The notes beneath the pieces are model-generated. The model saw nothing but the letters and a program-made list of their open reading frames with translations, was not told the DNA's origin and did no database searches. A DNA stretch of 44,310 nucleotides. Origin: Verrucomicrobiales bacterium. Lineage in GTDB: Bacteria; Verrucomicrobiota; Verrucomicrobiia; Verrucomicrobiales; DEV007. How positions within the stretch are numbered: position 1 is the stretch's first letter; the number at the start of each line of letters is the position of its first letter. Of the stretch, positions 1 through 9,006 are shown piece by piece. Position numbers and translations under genes: made by a program. The stretch is taken from NCBI GenBank assembly GCA_028033615.1, contig JAOFDG010000010.1, positions 1-44,310 of the forward strand, given 5' to 3'.

Positions 1-1
1 T

Positions 2-1804
2 CCCGTCATTTCCTTGTCTCCTGAGGCTGTGACAGAGTGGTCACTAGGAGTCGAATTTGAATACAATAATGTCAGTGTTAATGATGCAGAGGATGGTGAC
101 TTGAGCTCTAATTTGATCGTTCAACAGCCTCTGGATCCTACTTTGGAGGGAGAGCAAGTCATTCGTTATGTAGTTGCCGATTATGCAGGAAATATCACTA
201 AATATGATCGAAATATTTTAGTGACCGCCAGGGAAGAAATAAATGAGGCTCCTGAAATACAAAGTTTAGCATTCAGTGTTAACGAAGGGGCCATAAATAT
301 TGGTGATCTCATTGCTATTGATCCTAATGATGACGCGATGGTTTTTTCAATTGAGGGAGAGGGTAATGAGATTCTCATTGAAAACTCAACACTCATTGCT
401 TCAAGTGGCAATGTTTTTGATTACGAGAAAAAGCAAAGTCTTGAAGTGGATGTCACAGTTTCAGACGGTGAGCTTTCTTCAATTCAAACTATTACAATTA
501 CAATTATTGATAACCGTGAAGAGGATAGTGATGGTGATGGTTTGACTGAGGCAGAGGAAGAAGATATTCATGGGACTAGCGATCTTGTAGCTGATACAGA
601 TGAGGACGGTTTTTCTGATTATGAGGAAGTGATTGAGGAAACTAACCCTCTAGAGGTTACTGAGTATCCGACAAGAGAAATAACTGTTCTCGGGAGTTTT
701 GAAGGAAAGGGAAGTTTAAGTATCGGTGATCAGTTGTCATTCAGAAAAGGTTCAACGGTAGAAATTGTTGCCATTGCTGAGGCGGGGTATCTTTTTGATG
801 GTTGGTTTGGTGATATTGAAGAGACGACTGAAACAATCTCTATTGTTATGAATTCAAACAAAACAATAGGCCCGTTATTTGATGAAGATTTAAGAGACTC
901 TGATGATGATGGAGTAACTAACTATGCTGAGATAGTCATCCACTTTACGGATCCTCAGAATTCAGATACCGATAATGATGGTTATTCAGATGGGGTCGAA
1001 TTAGCGGCAGGATTAAATCCTAAGGATGAAACCATTTTCCCAAACGAAGCTCCGATTATTGAGGATCAGACTTTCAGTGTCGTTGAAAATACTGCCGCGG
1101 GTCTGATAATAGGCGATTTGATTGCTCAAGACGCGAATGGAGATACCCTTAGTTTCTCAATTTTGTCTTCGGAGGACACTGATGGTGACGGTATTGACGC
1201 CTTTGTTTTAGTAGGTAATAAATTACTCGTTCTTGATAAAGATGACTTGGATTATGAAACGAAAAATTCTTTAACATTAAACGTTCAGGTCAAAGACAAG
1301 GAGTTGACTGATAATGCAGAGGTCTTAATTACTATCACGGATGACCGAGAGGAAGATAGTGACGGTGATGGACTGACACAGTCAGTAGAAGAGGATATTC
1401 ATGGGACTAGCGATCTTTTGGTTGATACCGACGGAGACGGCTTTTCTGACCCTGAAGAGTTAAATGAAGGTACTAGTCCAAAAGATCCACTCAGTTTTCC
1501 AGTTCCACCGGTTGAAGGTGACAAAGATGGTGACGGTTGGAAAGATGAGACTGAATTATTATTTGGTAGCCTAGTTGACGATCCGAAAAATATTCCAGAC
1601 TTTAAGATTAAGGTTAACGTTCTTGGGGGTAATGAAATTGAGATATTGTTCCCTGCAGAAAATGAATCTAGATATCTTATTCAAATCTCATCTAATTTGG
1701 AAAGATGGTTAAGTTTAAGAGTTGTAAACGGTGACGGGGGTACTTCTCGAGAGCGATTCTCAATCCTTGATGGTTATGGTTTCTTCAGAGTACTTAAAGA
1801 GTAG
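2..1804 (+). CDS. Secreted multidomain adhesin-like protein, 5' end outside window
   Basis: The reading frame is open from the left edge, so the true start lies outside; the TTG at 14 is only the first possible start codon. Numbering from that codon, the visible order is the end of a DUF5011/HYR-like Ig domain (about 1-70), a cadherin-like domain (75-165), calcium-binding thrombospondin-3-type DxDxDG repeats (170-215), an InlB B-repeat-like segment with a GWFGD core (220-290), more DxDxDG repeats, a second cadherin-like domain (345-445), more DxDxDG repeats and a C-terminal beta domain (530-596) ending FFRVLKE. That last domain resembles the terminal beta domain common in verrucomicrobial secreted proteins. 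The role is inferred: a large extracellular or surface protein stabilised by calcium. It converges with the M28 peptidase gene, with 2 bp between the stops. No enzymatic domain is visible. Confidence 0.85.
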   Translation, partial: PVISLSPEAVTEWSLGVEFEYNNVSVNDAEDGDLSSNLIVQQPLDPTLEGEQVIRYVVADYAGNITKYDRNILVTAREEINEAPEIQSLAFSVNEGAINIGDLIAIDPNDDAMVFSIEGEGNEILIENSTLIASSGNVFDYEKKQSLEVDVTVSDGELSSIQTITITIIDNREEDSDGDGLTEAEEEDIHGTSDLVADTDEDGFSDYEEVIEETNPLEVTEYPTREITVLGSFEGKGSLSIGDQLSFRKGSTVEIVAIAEAGYLFDGWFGDIEETTETISIVMNSNKTIGPLFDEDLRDSDDDGVTNYAEIVIHFTDPQNSDTDNDGYSDGVELAAGLNPKDETIFPNEAPIIEDQTFSVVENTAAGLIIGDLIAQDANGDTLSFSILSSEDTDGDGIDAFVLVGNKLLVLDKDDLDYETKNSLTLNVQVKDKELTDNAEVLITITDDREEDSDGDGLTQSVEEDIHGTSDLLVDTDGDGFSDPEELNEGTSPKDPLSFPVPPVEGDKDGDGWKDETELLFGSLVDDPKNIPDFKIKVNVLGGNEIEILFPAENESRYLIQISSNLERWLSLRVVNGDGGTSRERFSILDGYGFFRVLKE

Positions 1805-1806
1805 CT

Positions 1807-3405
1807 TTATCTCTTAACCTTAATGTAGTCAGGAGCAGATTCTAAATTTGCTGTCGCTGAAGTCAGGTCTCGAAGGTACTTAGAAACTTTTTCTAGTCCT
1901 GGATAATCAATTTTATCAGGAGTGTCTCTTGGAGTGTGGTAGTCATCATGGAGTCCAGTGAATAGTGCTAGTATGGGGACTCCTACATTATATAGTGGGG
2001 TTGAGTCTGTTGGGAGATAGGGACTTGCTGATTTCTCTAACTTAAGTTCACCGGCAACTGAATCGACAAGGTTGTCCCAGGATTGGCTTGATCCAGTCCC
2101 ATGAACGATGAGAGGTTTTTCTTCGAGTCTCCCGATCATATCGAGATTTATATAAGCAGCGATTGATGGGTAAACTTTTTCTTCCTTAATTTCTTTTTGT
2201 TTTTGAGCGAAGTGTTTTGAGCCAAAGAGTCCCATTTCTTCTCCGGACCACGCAGCAAAGATGATATCTCTTTTAAGATTGAGTTCGCCTTTTTTCTTTA
2301 GTTCGTTGTAGTACTGCGCTAGTTCCATGATAGCAGCTATTCCAGACGCGTTATCATCAGCTCCTAGGTGCATTTTAGACGCTTCATCTCCCTTGGCACG
2401 AGTTCCTCCCCGATTGCCAAAACCAAGGTGATCAATATGACCTCCGACCATAATAGCTTCTTCAGATGAGGTGTCCTTCACCTTAAGTCTTGCGATGACG
2501 TTTCGTCCCTGATCTTCTTTTTTATCTAGCCCTACACGTGCACGAACAGAAAACGGTAAAGGGAAGCCAATGACTCTTTTATTGTTGTAGTATGCCTCAA
2601 AAATCTCTTTGAAGGATCCGTTCTCAGTTCCTCCGAGCATGGCTCCAGCAAGGTCATCCGATATTGTGACTGCTGGCATAATATTATTATTACTTCCTAC
2701 ATTCTGTGTAGGAGGAACTAGCATTGTTCCTACTCCTGGGTGAGGTCCCTTTATATAAATAATCCCTTTAGCACCGAGTTTCTTGGCTTGCTGAGCCTTG
2801 TTAACTAGTGGTCCAAATTTCTGAAGTTCCTTTTTGTCCTTAGGCGCACCACGGAAAACAATGACCCACTTGTCTTTAACATCTAGCCCCTCATAGGAAT
2901 TGTAGTCTTTAGTATCAATCCCAAATCCTGCGAAGACTGTTTTAGTTTCACCCGTGTCCCCGGATGGGCTGAAATTAACAGGAAGGTAGTGCTGACCGGG
3001 TTTGAACTTCCTGACAACACCAATAGGTTCGTCGATCGTGACCGTCATCAAGTTGTCACTATTCATTTTCTTCCCGGTGTTAAAACTAAATTTCTGAAAG
3101 TAAGTGCCATTATCACCAGCAGGTTCCAAATCGAGTTCACTGAAGAAGGAGGAGAGGTATGCAGTAGCCATGCGTTCTCCTTTGTCTCCCGTTCCACGCC
3201 CTTCGTATTCATTAGAAGCAAGTCTCTCTAGAAAGTTTTTAAGGTCTTTTTGGTTAATCGACGGGGAAGAAGAGGTTGTGGCGGCTTTGCCATGCTCATT
3301 TGCTTTCTTTTCTGCTTCTGGGAAATCTTTAGCCAAACATATCCAGTTGAAAGATAGAGCGATGAAAAAAATAAATGATGTGATAATAGCTTTGTTAGGT
3401 TTCAT
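1807..3405 (-). CDS. Secreted M28 family zinc peptidase with PA domain
   Basis: A 532-residue protein with an N-terminal signal peptide (hydrophobic stretch 7-24). A protease-associated domain lies at about 130-270 and an M28 dizinc aminopeptidase domain at about 300-515. The M28 ligand motifs are all present: GGHIDHLG (His323), GADDNASG (Asp350), SGEEMG (Glu389 as general base, Glu390 as ligand), NLDMIG (Asp422) and DDYHTPRDT (His490). The family removes N-terminal residues from peptides, and this member should act in the periplasm or outside the cell. An intact active site suggests a functional enzyme; the exact substrate cannot be read. The ATG at 3405 is chosen because the signal peptide follows it directly. 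Confidence 0.93.
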   Translation of the reverse strand: MKPNKAIITSFIFFIALSFNWICLAKDFPEAEKKANEHGKAATTSSSPSINQKDLKNFLERLASNEYEGRGTGDKGERMATAYLSSFFSELDLEPAGDNGTYFQKFSFNTGKKMNSDNLMTVTIDEPIGVVRKFKPGQHYLPVNFSPSGDTGETKTVFAGFGIDTKDYNSYEGLDVKDKWVIVFRGAPKDKKELQKFGPLVNKAQQAKKLGAKGIIYIKGPHPGVGTMLVPPTQNVGSNNNIMPAVTISDDLAGAMLGGTENGSFKEIFEAYYNNKRVIGFPLPFSVRARVGLDKKEDQGRNVIARLKVKDTSSEEAIMVGGHIDHLGFGNRGGTRAKGDEASKMHLGADDNASGIAAIMELAQYYNELKKKGELNLKRDIIFAAWSGEEMGLFGSKHFAQKQKEIKEEKVYPSIAAYINLDMIGRLEEKPLIVHGTGSSQSWDNLVDSVAGELKLEKSASPYLPTDSTPLYNVGVPILALFTGLHDDYHTPRDTPDKIDYPGLEKVSKYLRDLTSATANLESAPDYIKVKR

Positions 3406-3561
3406 GGAAATATTTCCGTAATATTGACTTTAAATTTGGTTTATACTAACGGACTAGCTTCTTAAGTAAACGTTGGTTTCAAATAAAAATGGCTAAGTAT
3501 TAAAGGGTCTTTTTTGAAATTCTTATTTTGGTGTTAAGCGTTCAGACGCTATATTGATTTA

Positions 3562-4482
3562 ATGAGGTCAGGATCTTATCCCAGTCTAATAGCCTTAGTG
3601 GAGTCAAAGTCCTTCACGCGGATCGTTATTTTATTTATTTTGGCAGCGGCAGCGCTGGTTGGCCTTGAGACGTCCGAGTCAATAATGTCAAAGTATGGAT
3701 CTTTAATTCATGTTCTTGATGCATTGGTTCTTTATGTTTTTGCTGCAGAAGCCTTACTAAAGATTCTTTCGCACCTTCCTAAGCCGGGTAATTATTTTAA
3801 AGATGGATGGAATGTTTTTGATTTTTCTATCGTGGTTATTTGCTTCATGCCATTTGACGCTGAGTACGTTGCCGTTCTGAGGTTGGCAAGAGTGCTTCGT
3901 GTTCTCAGGCTCTTGAGTGTAGTTCCTAAATTACAAATTTTGGTTGTCGCATTACTTAGAAGTATTCCCTCAATGTTCTACGTTACGATATTGTTATTCA
4001 TTCTCTTTTATATTTATGCCGTCTTAGGAGTGATGCTTTTCGGAGATAATGATCCGAAGCATTATGCAGACCTTGGCGACTCAATGCTTTCTCTTTTCAG
4101 GGTCGTGACTCTTGAGGATTGGACTGATATTATGTACATCAATATGTACGGGTCAGATAATTACGGTTATGAGTTGTCTGAGATGTCTAGGTACCCAGGA
4201 ATTGTCCCTACTGCATCACCCCTAGCATCCGTTATTTTTCACGTCTCATTCGTTTTATTCGGAACGATGGTCATGCTTAACCTCTTTATTGGCGTTATTA
4301 TGACTGGTATGCAGGAGGCCCAGGAAGAAACGCTTCAACTGAATGAGAAAGATGGAACAACTAAGTCAAAACTAGGCGATTATTCAGCGATCGTTGAAGA
4401 GATGCGTGAACTTGAAGATCAGGTAGAAACTTTACGTAACAGGTTGAGGGGAGTACGTGAGAGGGAAGAGAAAAGAAAATGA
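3562..4482 (+). CDS. Voltage-gated-type cation channel (bacterial Nav/NaChBac-like)
   Basis: A 306-residue protein with six predicted membrane segments. S4 carries arginines every third residue (R107, R110, R113, R116), as in voltage sensors. The pore filter reads TLEDW (183-187), close to the TLESW of NaChBac and NavAb, with an acidic Asp where these have Ser. The loop between filter and S6 (about 188-220) is longer than in NaChBac. S6 ends in NLFIGVIMTGM, followed by a charged coiled coil (about 275-306) as expected for tetramerisation. One S1-S6 unit per chain implies a homotetramer. Selectivity for Na+ or Ca2+ cannot be decided; an extra acidic filter residue is the kind of change that favours Ca2+ in engineered NaChBac. 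The gene overlaps rlmH by 4 bp (ATGA), so the two are probably translationally coupled. Confidence 0.88.
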   Translation: MRSGSYPSLIALVESKSFTRIVILFILAAAALVGLETSESIMSKYGSLIHVLDALVLYVFAAEALLKILSHLPKPGNYFKDGWNVFDFSIVVICFMPFDAEYVAVLRLARVLRVLRLLSVVPKLQILVVALLRSIPSMFYVTILLFILFYIYAVLGVMLFGDNDPKHYADLGDSMLSLFRVVTLEDWTDIMYINMYGSDNYGYELSEMSRYPGIVPTASPLASVIFHVSFVLFGTMVMLNLFIGVIMTGMQEAQEETLQLNEKDGTTKSKLGDYSAIVEEMRELEDQVETLRNRLRGVREREEKRK

Positions 4483-4919
4483 AATGGAAGTTTGTTGTAG
4501 TCGGAAAACCTTCACTTAAATATGCTAGGTTAGGAATCGACGAGTACCTCAAGAGAATGCGAAAATATGTAGGGGTAGAGCTTGTTTCAGTAAAGAATGG
4601 GACCAAGGAAGAAGAAGGTGAGCGACTCCTTAAGGCGAGTGAAAACAGCTACAGGATTGTTTTTGATGAGAGGGGAGAGCTGATTGATACAAAAACCTTA
4701 ACAGAAAAAATCAATGAGTTGGAGATGGATGGCTCATGTAAATTGGTCACAGTTTTAATAGGTGGAGCTGAAGGTCATAGTGCTGAGCTTAGAAATTCTG
4801 CAGACCTCATTATCTCTTTTGGAAGAATGACCATCCAGCACGAGCTTGCTTTAACTACCGCTGTTGAACAATTTTATAGGGTTTATACAATAAAAAGAGG
4901 AGAGCCTTATCACCGTTAA
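4479..4919 (+). CDS. rlmH: 23S rRNA (pseudouridine1915-N3)-methyltransferase RlmH
   Basis: A 146-residue SPOUT-family methyltransferase, close to the usual length of about 155. It carries the SAM-binding motif LIGGAEGHS (usually LIGGPEGH) and the family tail with ISFGRMTIQHELA and a final RGEPYHR. RlmH methylates pseudouridine 1915 in helix 69 of 23S rRNA in the assembled ribosome and acts as a dimer with a trefoil knot. The start ATG overlaps the stop of the ion channel gene, so it is expressed from the channel's transcript or from a promoter inside it. It converges with the S41/PDZ gene, with 2 bp between the stops. Confidence 0.96.
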   Translation: MKWKFVVVGKPSLKYARLGIDEYLKRMRKYVGVELVSVKNGTKEEEGERLLKASENSYRIVFDERGELIDTKTLTEKINELEMDGSCKLVTVLIGGAEGHSAELRNSADLIISFGRMTIQHELALTTAVEQFYRVYTIKRGEPYHR

Positions 4920-4921
4920 AT

Positions 4922-6385
4922 CTAAATTCGCATTAATTTTCCAAGGGTATCCTTTTTTAGGATATTAATAGCCTTAAGAAGGATTAAATCCTTTCCTTCA
5001 GAAAAAGGTAATTCGAATTTTACGTTTACATCAGGAATGGCCCCTCTTCCTTCGAGTCTAGTGTCTTTCATGAAACGAAGTAACTGAGAATCTCCACCTT
5101 GGTTTGGGATCATAAACTTTGCATCTCCACTCAGTTCATAAAAAGATGCTGGGAGTACTGCTCCTGCCGAGACTTCTCCGACAAGTGTTACATGCTTTAA
5201 TCCTTGAAGCCTATGAGCGAGCATTTCTTTGGCACTTCGAGCTTCCCGGTCAATGATTAGGACTGTAGGTTTTTTTTGCTCTTTTAACGTTCTCGAAATC
5301 GACCTAATAACATTCACCTTTCCTCCTCTGCCTCGAAGATCAATAATTAGAGCGCTCGCATTTTTAAATTTGTAATTCATGGCAGCCCTCAAAGCGGAGG
5401 CGTTGGACATGGTCATGAGATTCCATAGGTGGATATAACCGGCGTCATGTTCTCTGCTCAGTGGCATTAAACGAGCGCTTTCTTCGATAGATTTTTTTGC
5501 GCTTAATGGAATATTAGCCGTAAGTTTAGATTTTTTTATGGATCCATTTTCATTCCTTCGAAAGGCAATTTCTACTGTTTCACCTTTATCAATTTGAATC
5601 GTATACATTTTTCGATGGTGCTCATATCCTGCGAGAGTCTTTCTAGGAGATTTTAGAGTCGGAATTTTGTTAATTGATGTGATTTCGTCACCGATCCATA
5701 GACCAGCTTCTCTGGCGGGAGATCCATGCATCATAGACCTTATGAAAAATCTGTCCTTTCCATCAAGGTTTACGATTTGTAGAAATAACCCAAGGTGAAA
5801 TTTATCGCCTTCACCAAATAGGTTTTTAGCTACCCAGGGAGTTATGACTGCGGTATGAGAAATCTTAAAGCTGTCTACAATCTCGTTCATGTTTTCATAA
5901 GCATTTTCCCGATAGCTACTCGATCTCACTGCCTCTATTAAAGAATCCTCTAGGTCTGAATTTCTAGTCTGTAACTTTTTTCTAAACAGTAAATTTTTTG
6001 AAATTAATCTGGCGATTTCTTTCGCGTCCCTTGCAATCGACGGGTCTGGTTTAATTTCGAGATCAAGCTCAGAGCCGTCCCTTAAGACTTGAGCAATGGT
6101 TTTCTTAGGTTCTAGATTTGAGAGATAGTCCTGAAACTTTTTTGTTCCTTTTTTAAACCGCCAATCTCCGAACCTGACAATAATATCATCTTTTTCCAGT
6201 CCAGCATTTTCAGCCGCGCTGCCTTCAGATACTTCCTTTAGTAGAATTCCTTCTTTAGTCTCCTTTATTATGACCCCTAGGTAGCATCCCTTTAACTTAG
6301 GATTGAACCGTGATTCATTTTCATTAGCCGCTAAAGCGATTGGAGTAAATAGGAGGCATAAAATTATAGAAAGAGTTGGTCTCAC
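4922..6385 (-). CDS. Exported S41-like peptidase with two PDZ domains
   Basis: A 487-residue protein with a signal peptide (1-19, ending IALA), a PDZ domain at about 33-112, a second PDZ-like domain at about 195-285 ([18 protein letters not shown]), and an S41 tail-specific-protease-like domain at about 310-470 ([20 protein letters not shown]). The nucleophile position is kept (Ser384 in RSAKEM). The downstream Lys of CtpA-type enzymes, expected in GEKTFGKG, is replaced: here the segment reads GEVSAGAV. That spacing fits the S41B/tricorn-like branch better, or a protein with reduced activity. It starts with GTG, overlapping the sulfatase stop by 4 bp (GTGA), so it is the second gene of a sulfatase operon. 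Proteolytic activity is uncertain. Confidence 0.82.
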   Translation of the reverse strand: MRPTLSIILCLLFTPIALAANENESRFNPKLKGCYLGVIIKETKEGILLKEVSEGSAAENAGLEKDDIIVRFGDWRFKKGTKKFQDYLSNLEPKKTIAQVLRDGSELDLEIKPDPSIARDAKEIARLISKNLLFRKKLQTRNSDLEDSLIEAVRSSSYRENAYENMNEIVDSFKISHTAVITPWVAKNLFGEGDKFHLGLFLQIVNLDGKDRFFIRSMMHGSPAREAGLWIGDEITSINKIPTLKSPRKTLAGYEHHRKMYTIQIDKGETVEIAFRRNENGSIKKSKLTANIPLSAKKSIEESARLMPLSREHDAGYIHLWNLMTMSNASALRAAMNYKFKNASALIIDLRGRGGKVNVIRSISRTLKEQKKPTVLIIDREARSAKEMLAHRLQGLKHVTLVGEVSAGAVLPASFYELSGDAKFMIPNQGGDSQLLRFMKDTRLEGRGAIPDVNVKFELPFSEGKDLILLKAINILKKDTLGKLMRI

Positions 6386-7911
6386 TTGTTCTTTTTGCCG
6401 TTCTGCTGATTCTTTGGCTTTTTGTTTCCTCTCTGAACGGGCCTCGTGTCTTCAGGGACCTTATATTTTTTCCTCAATTGACCGAGTTCACTCTTTAAAT
6501 CTTTCACTATGTCCTGATAATTAGGTTCTGAATAAACGCTTTTGAGTTCATTAGGGTCTTTCTTTAAGTCGAAGAGCTCCCAAGCGTTGAGGTTGTAAAA
6601 ATGAATGAGTTTATAATCGTCTTTCCTGACTCCGTAATGACGCCTAACTGAATGAGCTCCTGGAAATTCGTAGTAGTGATAATAGAAACTTTTACGCCAA
6701 TTGTTAGGTGTATTACCCTTAAATATGGGCACTAGAGAATGACCTTGCATAGGTTCCGGAATTTTTGAAACACCTGCAATATCTAGGAAAGTTTGCGCGA
6801 AATCTAGATTAGATACGAAGTCATTGTTTACGGAACCTGGTTTAATAGTACCTGGCCACCGGACGACTAACGGAGTTCTGAAGCTCTCTTCATACATCCA
6901 TCTTTTGTCATACCAACCATGTTCGCCTAAGTACCAACCTTGGTCTGAAGAATAAATAACGATGGTGTTTTCTGCTAATCCACTCTCGTCGAGGTACTTC
7001 AATAACCTGCCTATATTATCATCAACGCTAGTTACACAACGGAGGTAGTCTTTTACGTATCTTTGGTACTGCCACTTGATTCTTTCTTTACCTTCTAATT
7101 TAGCTTCTTTGAAGGCTTTGTTTTTTGGTTCATAGGCCGCGTTCCAAGCTGCCAGTTGCGATGTGGTCAGGTTCCTTGGTTGATTTAGCTTAAGGTCGTT
7201 AGCTGATAAGTGGTTGGCGACCGTCATTGCTTGAGTTGATGCGGCTGCAGTTCTTCCTTTATAATCATCCCAGAAAGTTTCCGGATAAGGCATTTCAACA
7301 TCATCATAAAGATTTAAATGATCTGGCCCAGGCTGCCAATTTCGGTGTGGAGCTTTATGCTGACACATTAGCATGAAAGGCTCATCTTTATTTCTTCCAT
7401 CTTTAAGCCACTCAAGAGTTAGGTCAGTAATGATATCAGTAGTATAACCTTCAATTTTTTTTGTGCCCTCTTCACTCTTCATGGGCGGGTTGTAGTAAGG
7501 GCCTTGACCCAGTAGAACTTTCCAATTGTCAAAACCAGTTGGATCAGTCTTTAAATGCCACTTGCCGAATATGGCCGTTTGATAACCTTTCTTTCTGAGT
7601 AGTTTTGGAAAGGTCTGTTGCGTACCATCGAACCGGTTACCGTTGGTCATGAATCCATTCAGGTGGCTATGCTTTCCAGTCAGAATAACGGCTCGACTAG
7701 GTCCGCAGATAGCATTCGTCACAAAACAATTTTCAAATCTCATTCCTTCGGCTGCGATTCGGTCAATGTTTGGTGTCTTGTTTCTGTTCGATCCGTATGA
7801 GCTTATGGCCTGGTAACCATGGTCATCAGTGAAAATAAATAAGATATTTGGCCTTTTAGCATGAGAAGAAAAGCTGAGTAAAAGGCCGAGAAGAGTTATT
7901 ATGGTTTTCAT
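6382..7911 (-). CDS. Exported sulfatase (type I, formylglycine-dependent)
   Basis: A 509-residue sulfatase from the ATG at 7911, which is followed by a clean signal peptide ending SSHA. An upstream TTG at 7953 would add 14 residues in front of the signal and is less likely. The metal-site TDDHG (Asp29, Asp30) and the sulfatase signature CGPSR (Cys69, converted to formylglycine) are intact. So are the later conserved blocks GKWH and [16 protein letters not shown]. It should hydrolyse sulfate esters, probably of a sulfated polysaccharide, in the periplasm. The sequence resembles the GlcNAc-6-sulfatase/arylsulfatase groups, but the substrate cannot be assigned. No anaerobic sulfatase-maturating enzyme gene is in the window. 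It is followed by the S41/PDZ gene with a 4-bp overlap. Confidence 0.93.
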   Translation of the reverse strand: MKTIITLLGLLLSFSSHAKRPNILFIFTDDHGYQAISSYGSNRNKTPNIDRIAAEGMRFENCFVTNAICGPSRAVILTGKHSHLNGFMTNGNRFDGTQQTFPKLLRKKGYQTAIFGKWHLKTDPTGFDNWKVLLGQGPYYNPPMKSEEGTKKIEGYTTDIITDLTLEWLKDGRNKDEPFMLMCQHKAPHRNWQPGPDHLNLYDDVEMPYPETFWDDYKGRTAAASTQAMTVANHLSANDLKLNQPRNLTTSQLAAWNAAYEPKNKAFKEAKLEGKERIKWQYQRYVKDYLRCVTSVDDNIGRLLKYLDESGLAENTIVIYSSDQGWYLGEHGWYDKRWMYEESFRTPLVVRWPGTIKPGSVNNDFVSNLDFAQTFLDIAGVSKIPEPMQGHSLVPIFKGNTPNNWRKSFYYHYYEFPGAHSVRRHYGVRKDDYKLIHFYNLNAWELFDLKKDPNELKSVYSEPNYQDIVKDLKSELGQLRKKYKVPEDTRPVQRGNKKPKNQQNGKKNK

Positions 7912-8194
7912 TTTAGTGATAAAAGAGAATTCTTTAATAATAAGCTTAAGCAAAATACTAGGTATTTTCTAGACTTATTGCTCAATTCTACGGATAGACT
8001 GTCTTTGTCTATTGAGAGGTGTTTTAATTCTACACCTAATAAAAACTCGTTAATTCAGTTAATTAACTCTATGAAATCTATCTTTTTAGAATTTAATAAT
8101 TATGAATTTTCAATTTCTTCTAAGTGTTAAATCAAGAGAAGTGTTTAAATAGAATATTTCTGGAAGATATTTCCTTTAAGAATAAACTGTTACG
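7912..8194. other. Divergent intergenic region with two small hairpins
   Basis: This is the largest non-coding gap (283 bp), lying between the leftward sulfatase and the rightward YdjY-like gene, so it must hold both promoters. Two inverted repeats are visible: ATAGAC/GTCTAT (7994-7999 and 8007-8012, 7-nt loop) and AGGTGT/ACACCT (8017-8022 and 8032-8037, 9-nt loop). They could be operator half-sites or transcript hairpins. Neither is followed by a T-run, so they are not terminators. I could not place a convincing -35/-10 pair, and I found no coding signal here. Confidence 0.3.
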
Positions 8195-8986
8195 GTGAAT
8201 CAATTCATTAAATTTAGTCTGATGTCTCTATTAGTTGTCGCAACAATGTTGCGTGCAGACATATATGCTCAGGCTCTGGGGCCAACCAAGCCTCCCAAGG
8301 ATATGAAGCCAATTAAGGTTTCAGAGAATGAATACAAAATTGGTAAGCTTTCATTTAATCCTAAGACTCGTGAAATCTGGTTCCCATGCAGAGTGAATCA
8401 AAATGAAGTTCTCCTCGAGTTTGCAATTTGTGATGAGTTTAGAGGAAAGCTTCATGAGAGTCTGCTTTCAACTAAAGTGACTCCATTTGAGATTCAGATA
8501 GCAATGAAGCTACTGCGTTGGGTTCCCTCAGAGAGGCAAATTTACAGAAAATTTAATGAGGAAGGAAAACCCATCGGCGTCCTAAAAGACGACGGTAAAG
8601 GTAGAATGGAAATTCTTGTTCGTTATAAGGCTAAAGATGGGAAAGAAGTGACGGAGCCTATAGGTAACTGGGTTCATAATGTGAATACTAAAAAGGTTGT
8701 AGGCTCCGGGAGTTGGACATACACCGGTTCTAAGGTAATTGATGGATATTTTTTGGCGGCCGAAGACGGCGCGATTGCAGCAGTTTATCGGTTTGAGGGA
8801 TCTCTTTGTAATACTTTTAATCCTGGAAGTGATGATGATGAATTATGGTTTCCGATCGTTTCGAAAGTTCCTCCGCTCGATACCGAGGTCACTGTCATTT
8901 TTAAGCCATTACCCGATGTCGAAGTTTCTCAAGAAAAGAGACTTCTCCCAAAAGGGTCAATTCCAACAAAAAAAGAAAAGATTTAA
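8195..8986 (+). CDS. Exported YdjY-domain-like protein
   Basis: A 263-residue protein starting with GTG and carrying a signal peptide (about 1-26, ending IYAQA). The body begins IKVSENEYKIG and continues KTREIWFPCRVNQ, then has an LLEFAICDEFRGKLHESLL block. This is the pattern of the YdjY family, widespread in Planctomycetes and Verrucomicrobia and of unknown function. A second part (about 150-245) repeats a GxWxYTGSKVIDGYFLAAEDG-type strand pattern. Two Cys (in FPCR and AICDE) are candidates for a disulfide in the periplasm. It lies 20 bp before a squalene-oxidase-repeat gene and the two start regions are alike, so they are probably co-transcribed. Assignment to YdjY is from memory of the family's opening motif. 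Confidence 0.75.
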   Translation: MNQFIKFSLMSLLVVATMLRADIYAQALGPTKPPKDMKPIKVSENEYKIGKLSFNPKTREIWFPCRVNQNEVLLEFAICDEFRGKLHESLLSTKVTPFEIQIAMKLLRWVPSERQIYRKFNEEGKPIGVLKDDGKGRMEILVRYKAKDGKEVTEPIGNWVHNVNTKKVVGSGSWTYTGSKVIDGYFLAAEDGAIAAVYRFEGSLCNTFNPGSDDDELWFPIVSKVPPLDTEVTVIFKPLPDVEVSQEKRLLPKGSIPTKKEKI

Positions 8987-9006
8987 AACCTCAACAAACT
9001 ATTACG

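Noticed and set aside
1790-1820. A hairpin over the convergent stops (TTAAAGAG/CTCTTAA)
   Set aside because: The stem is imperfect and AT-rich, with no T-run, so it is not a convincing terminator.
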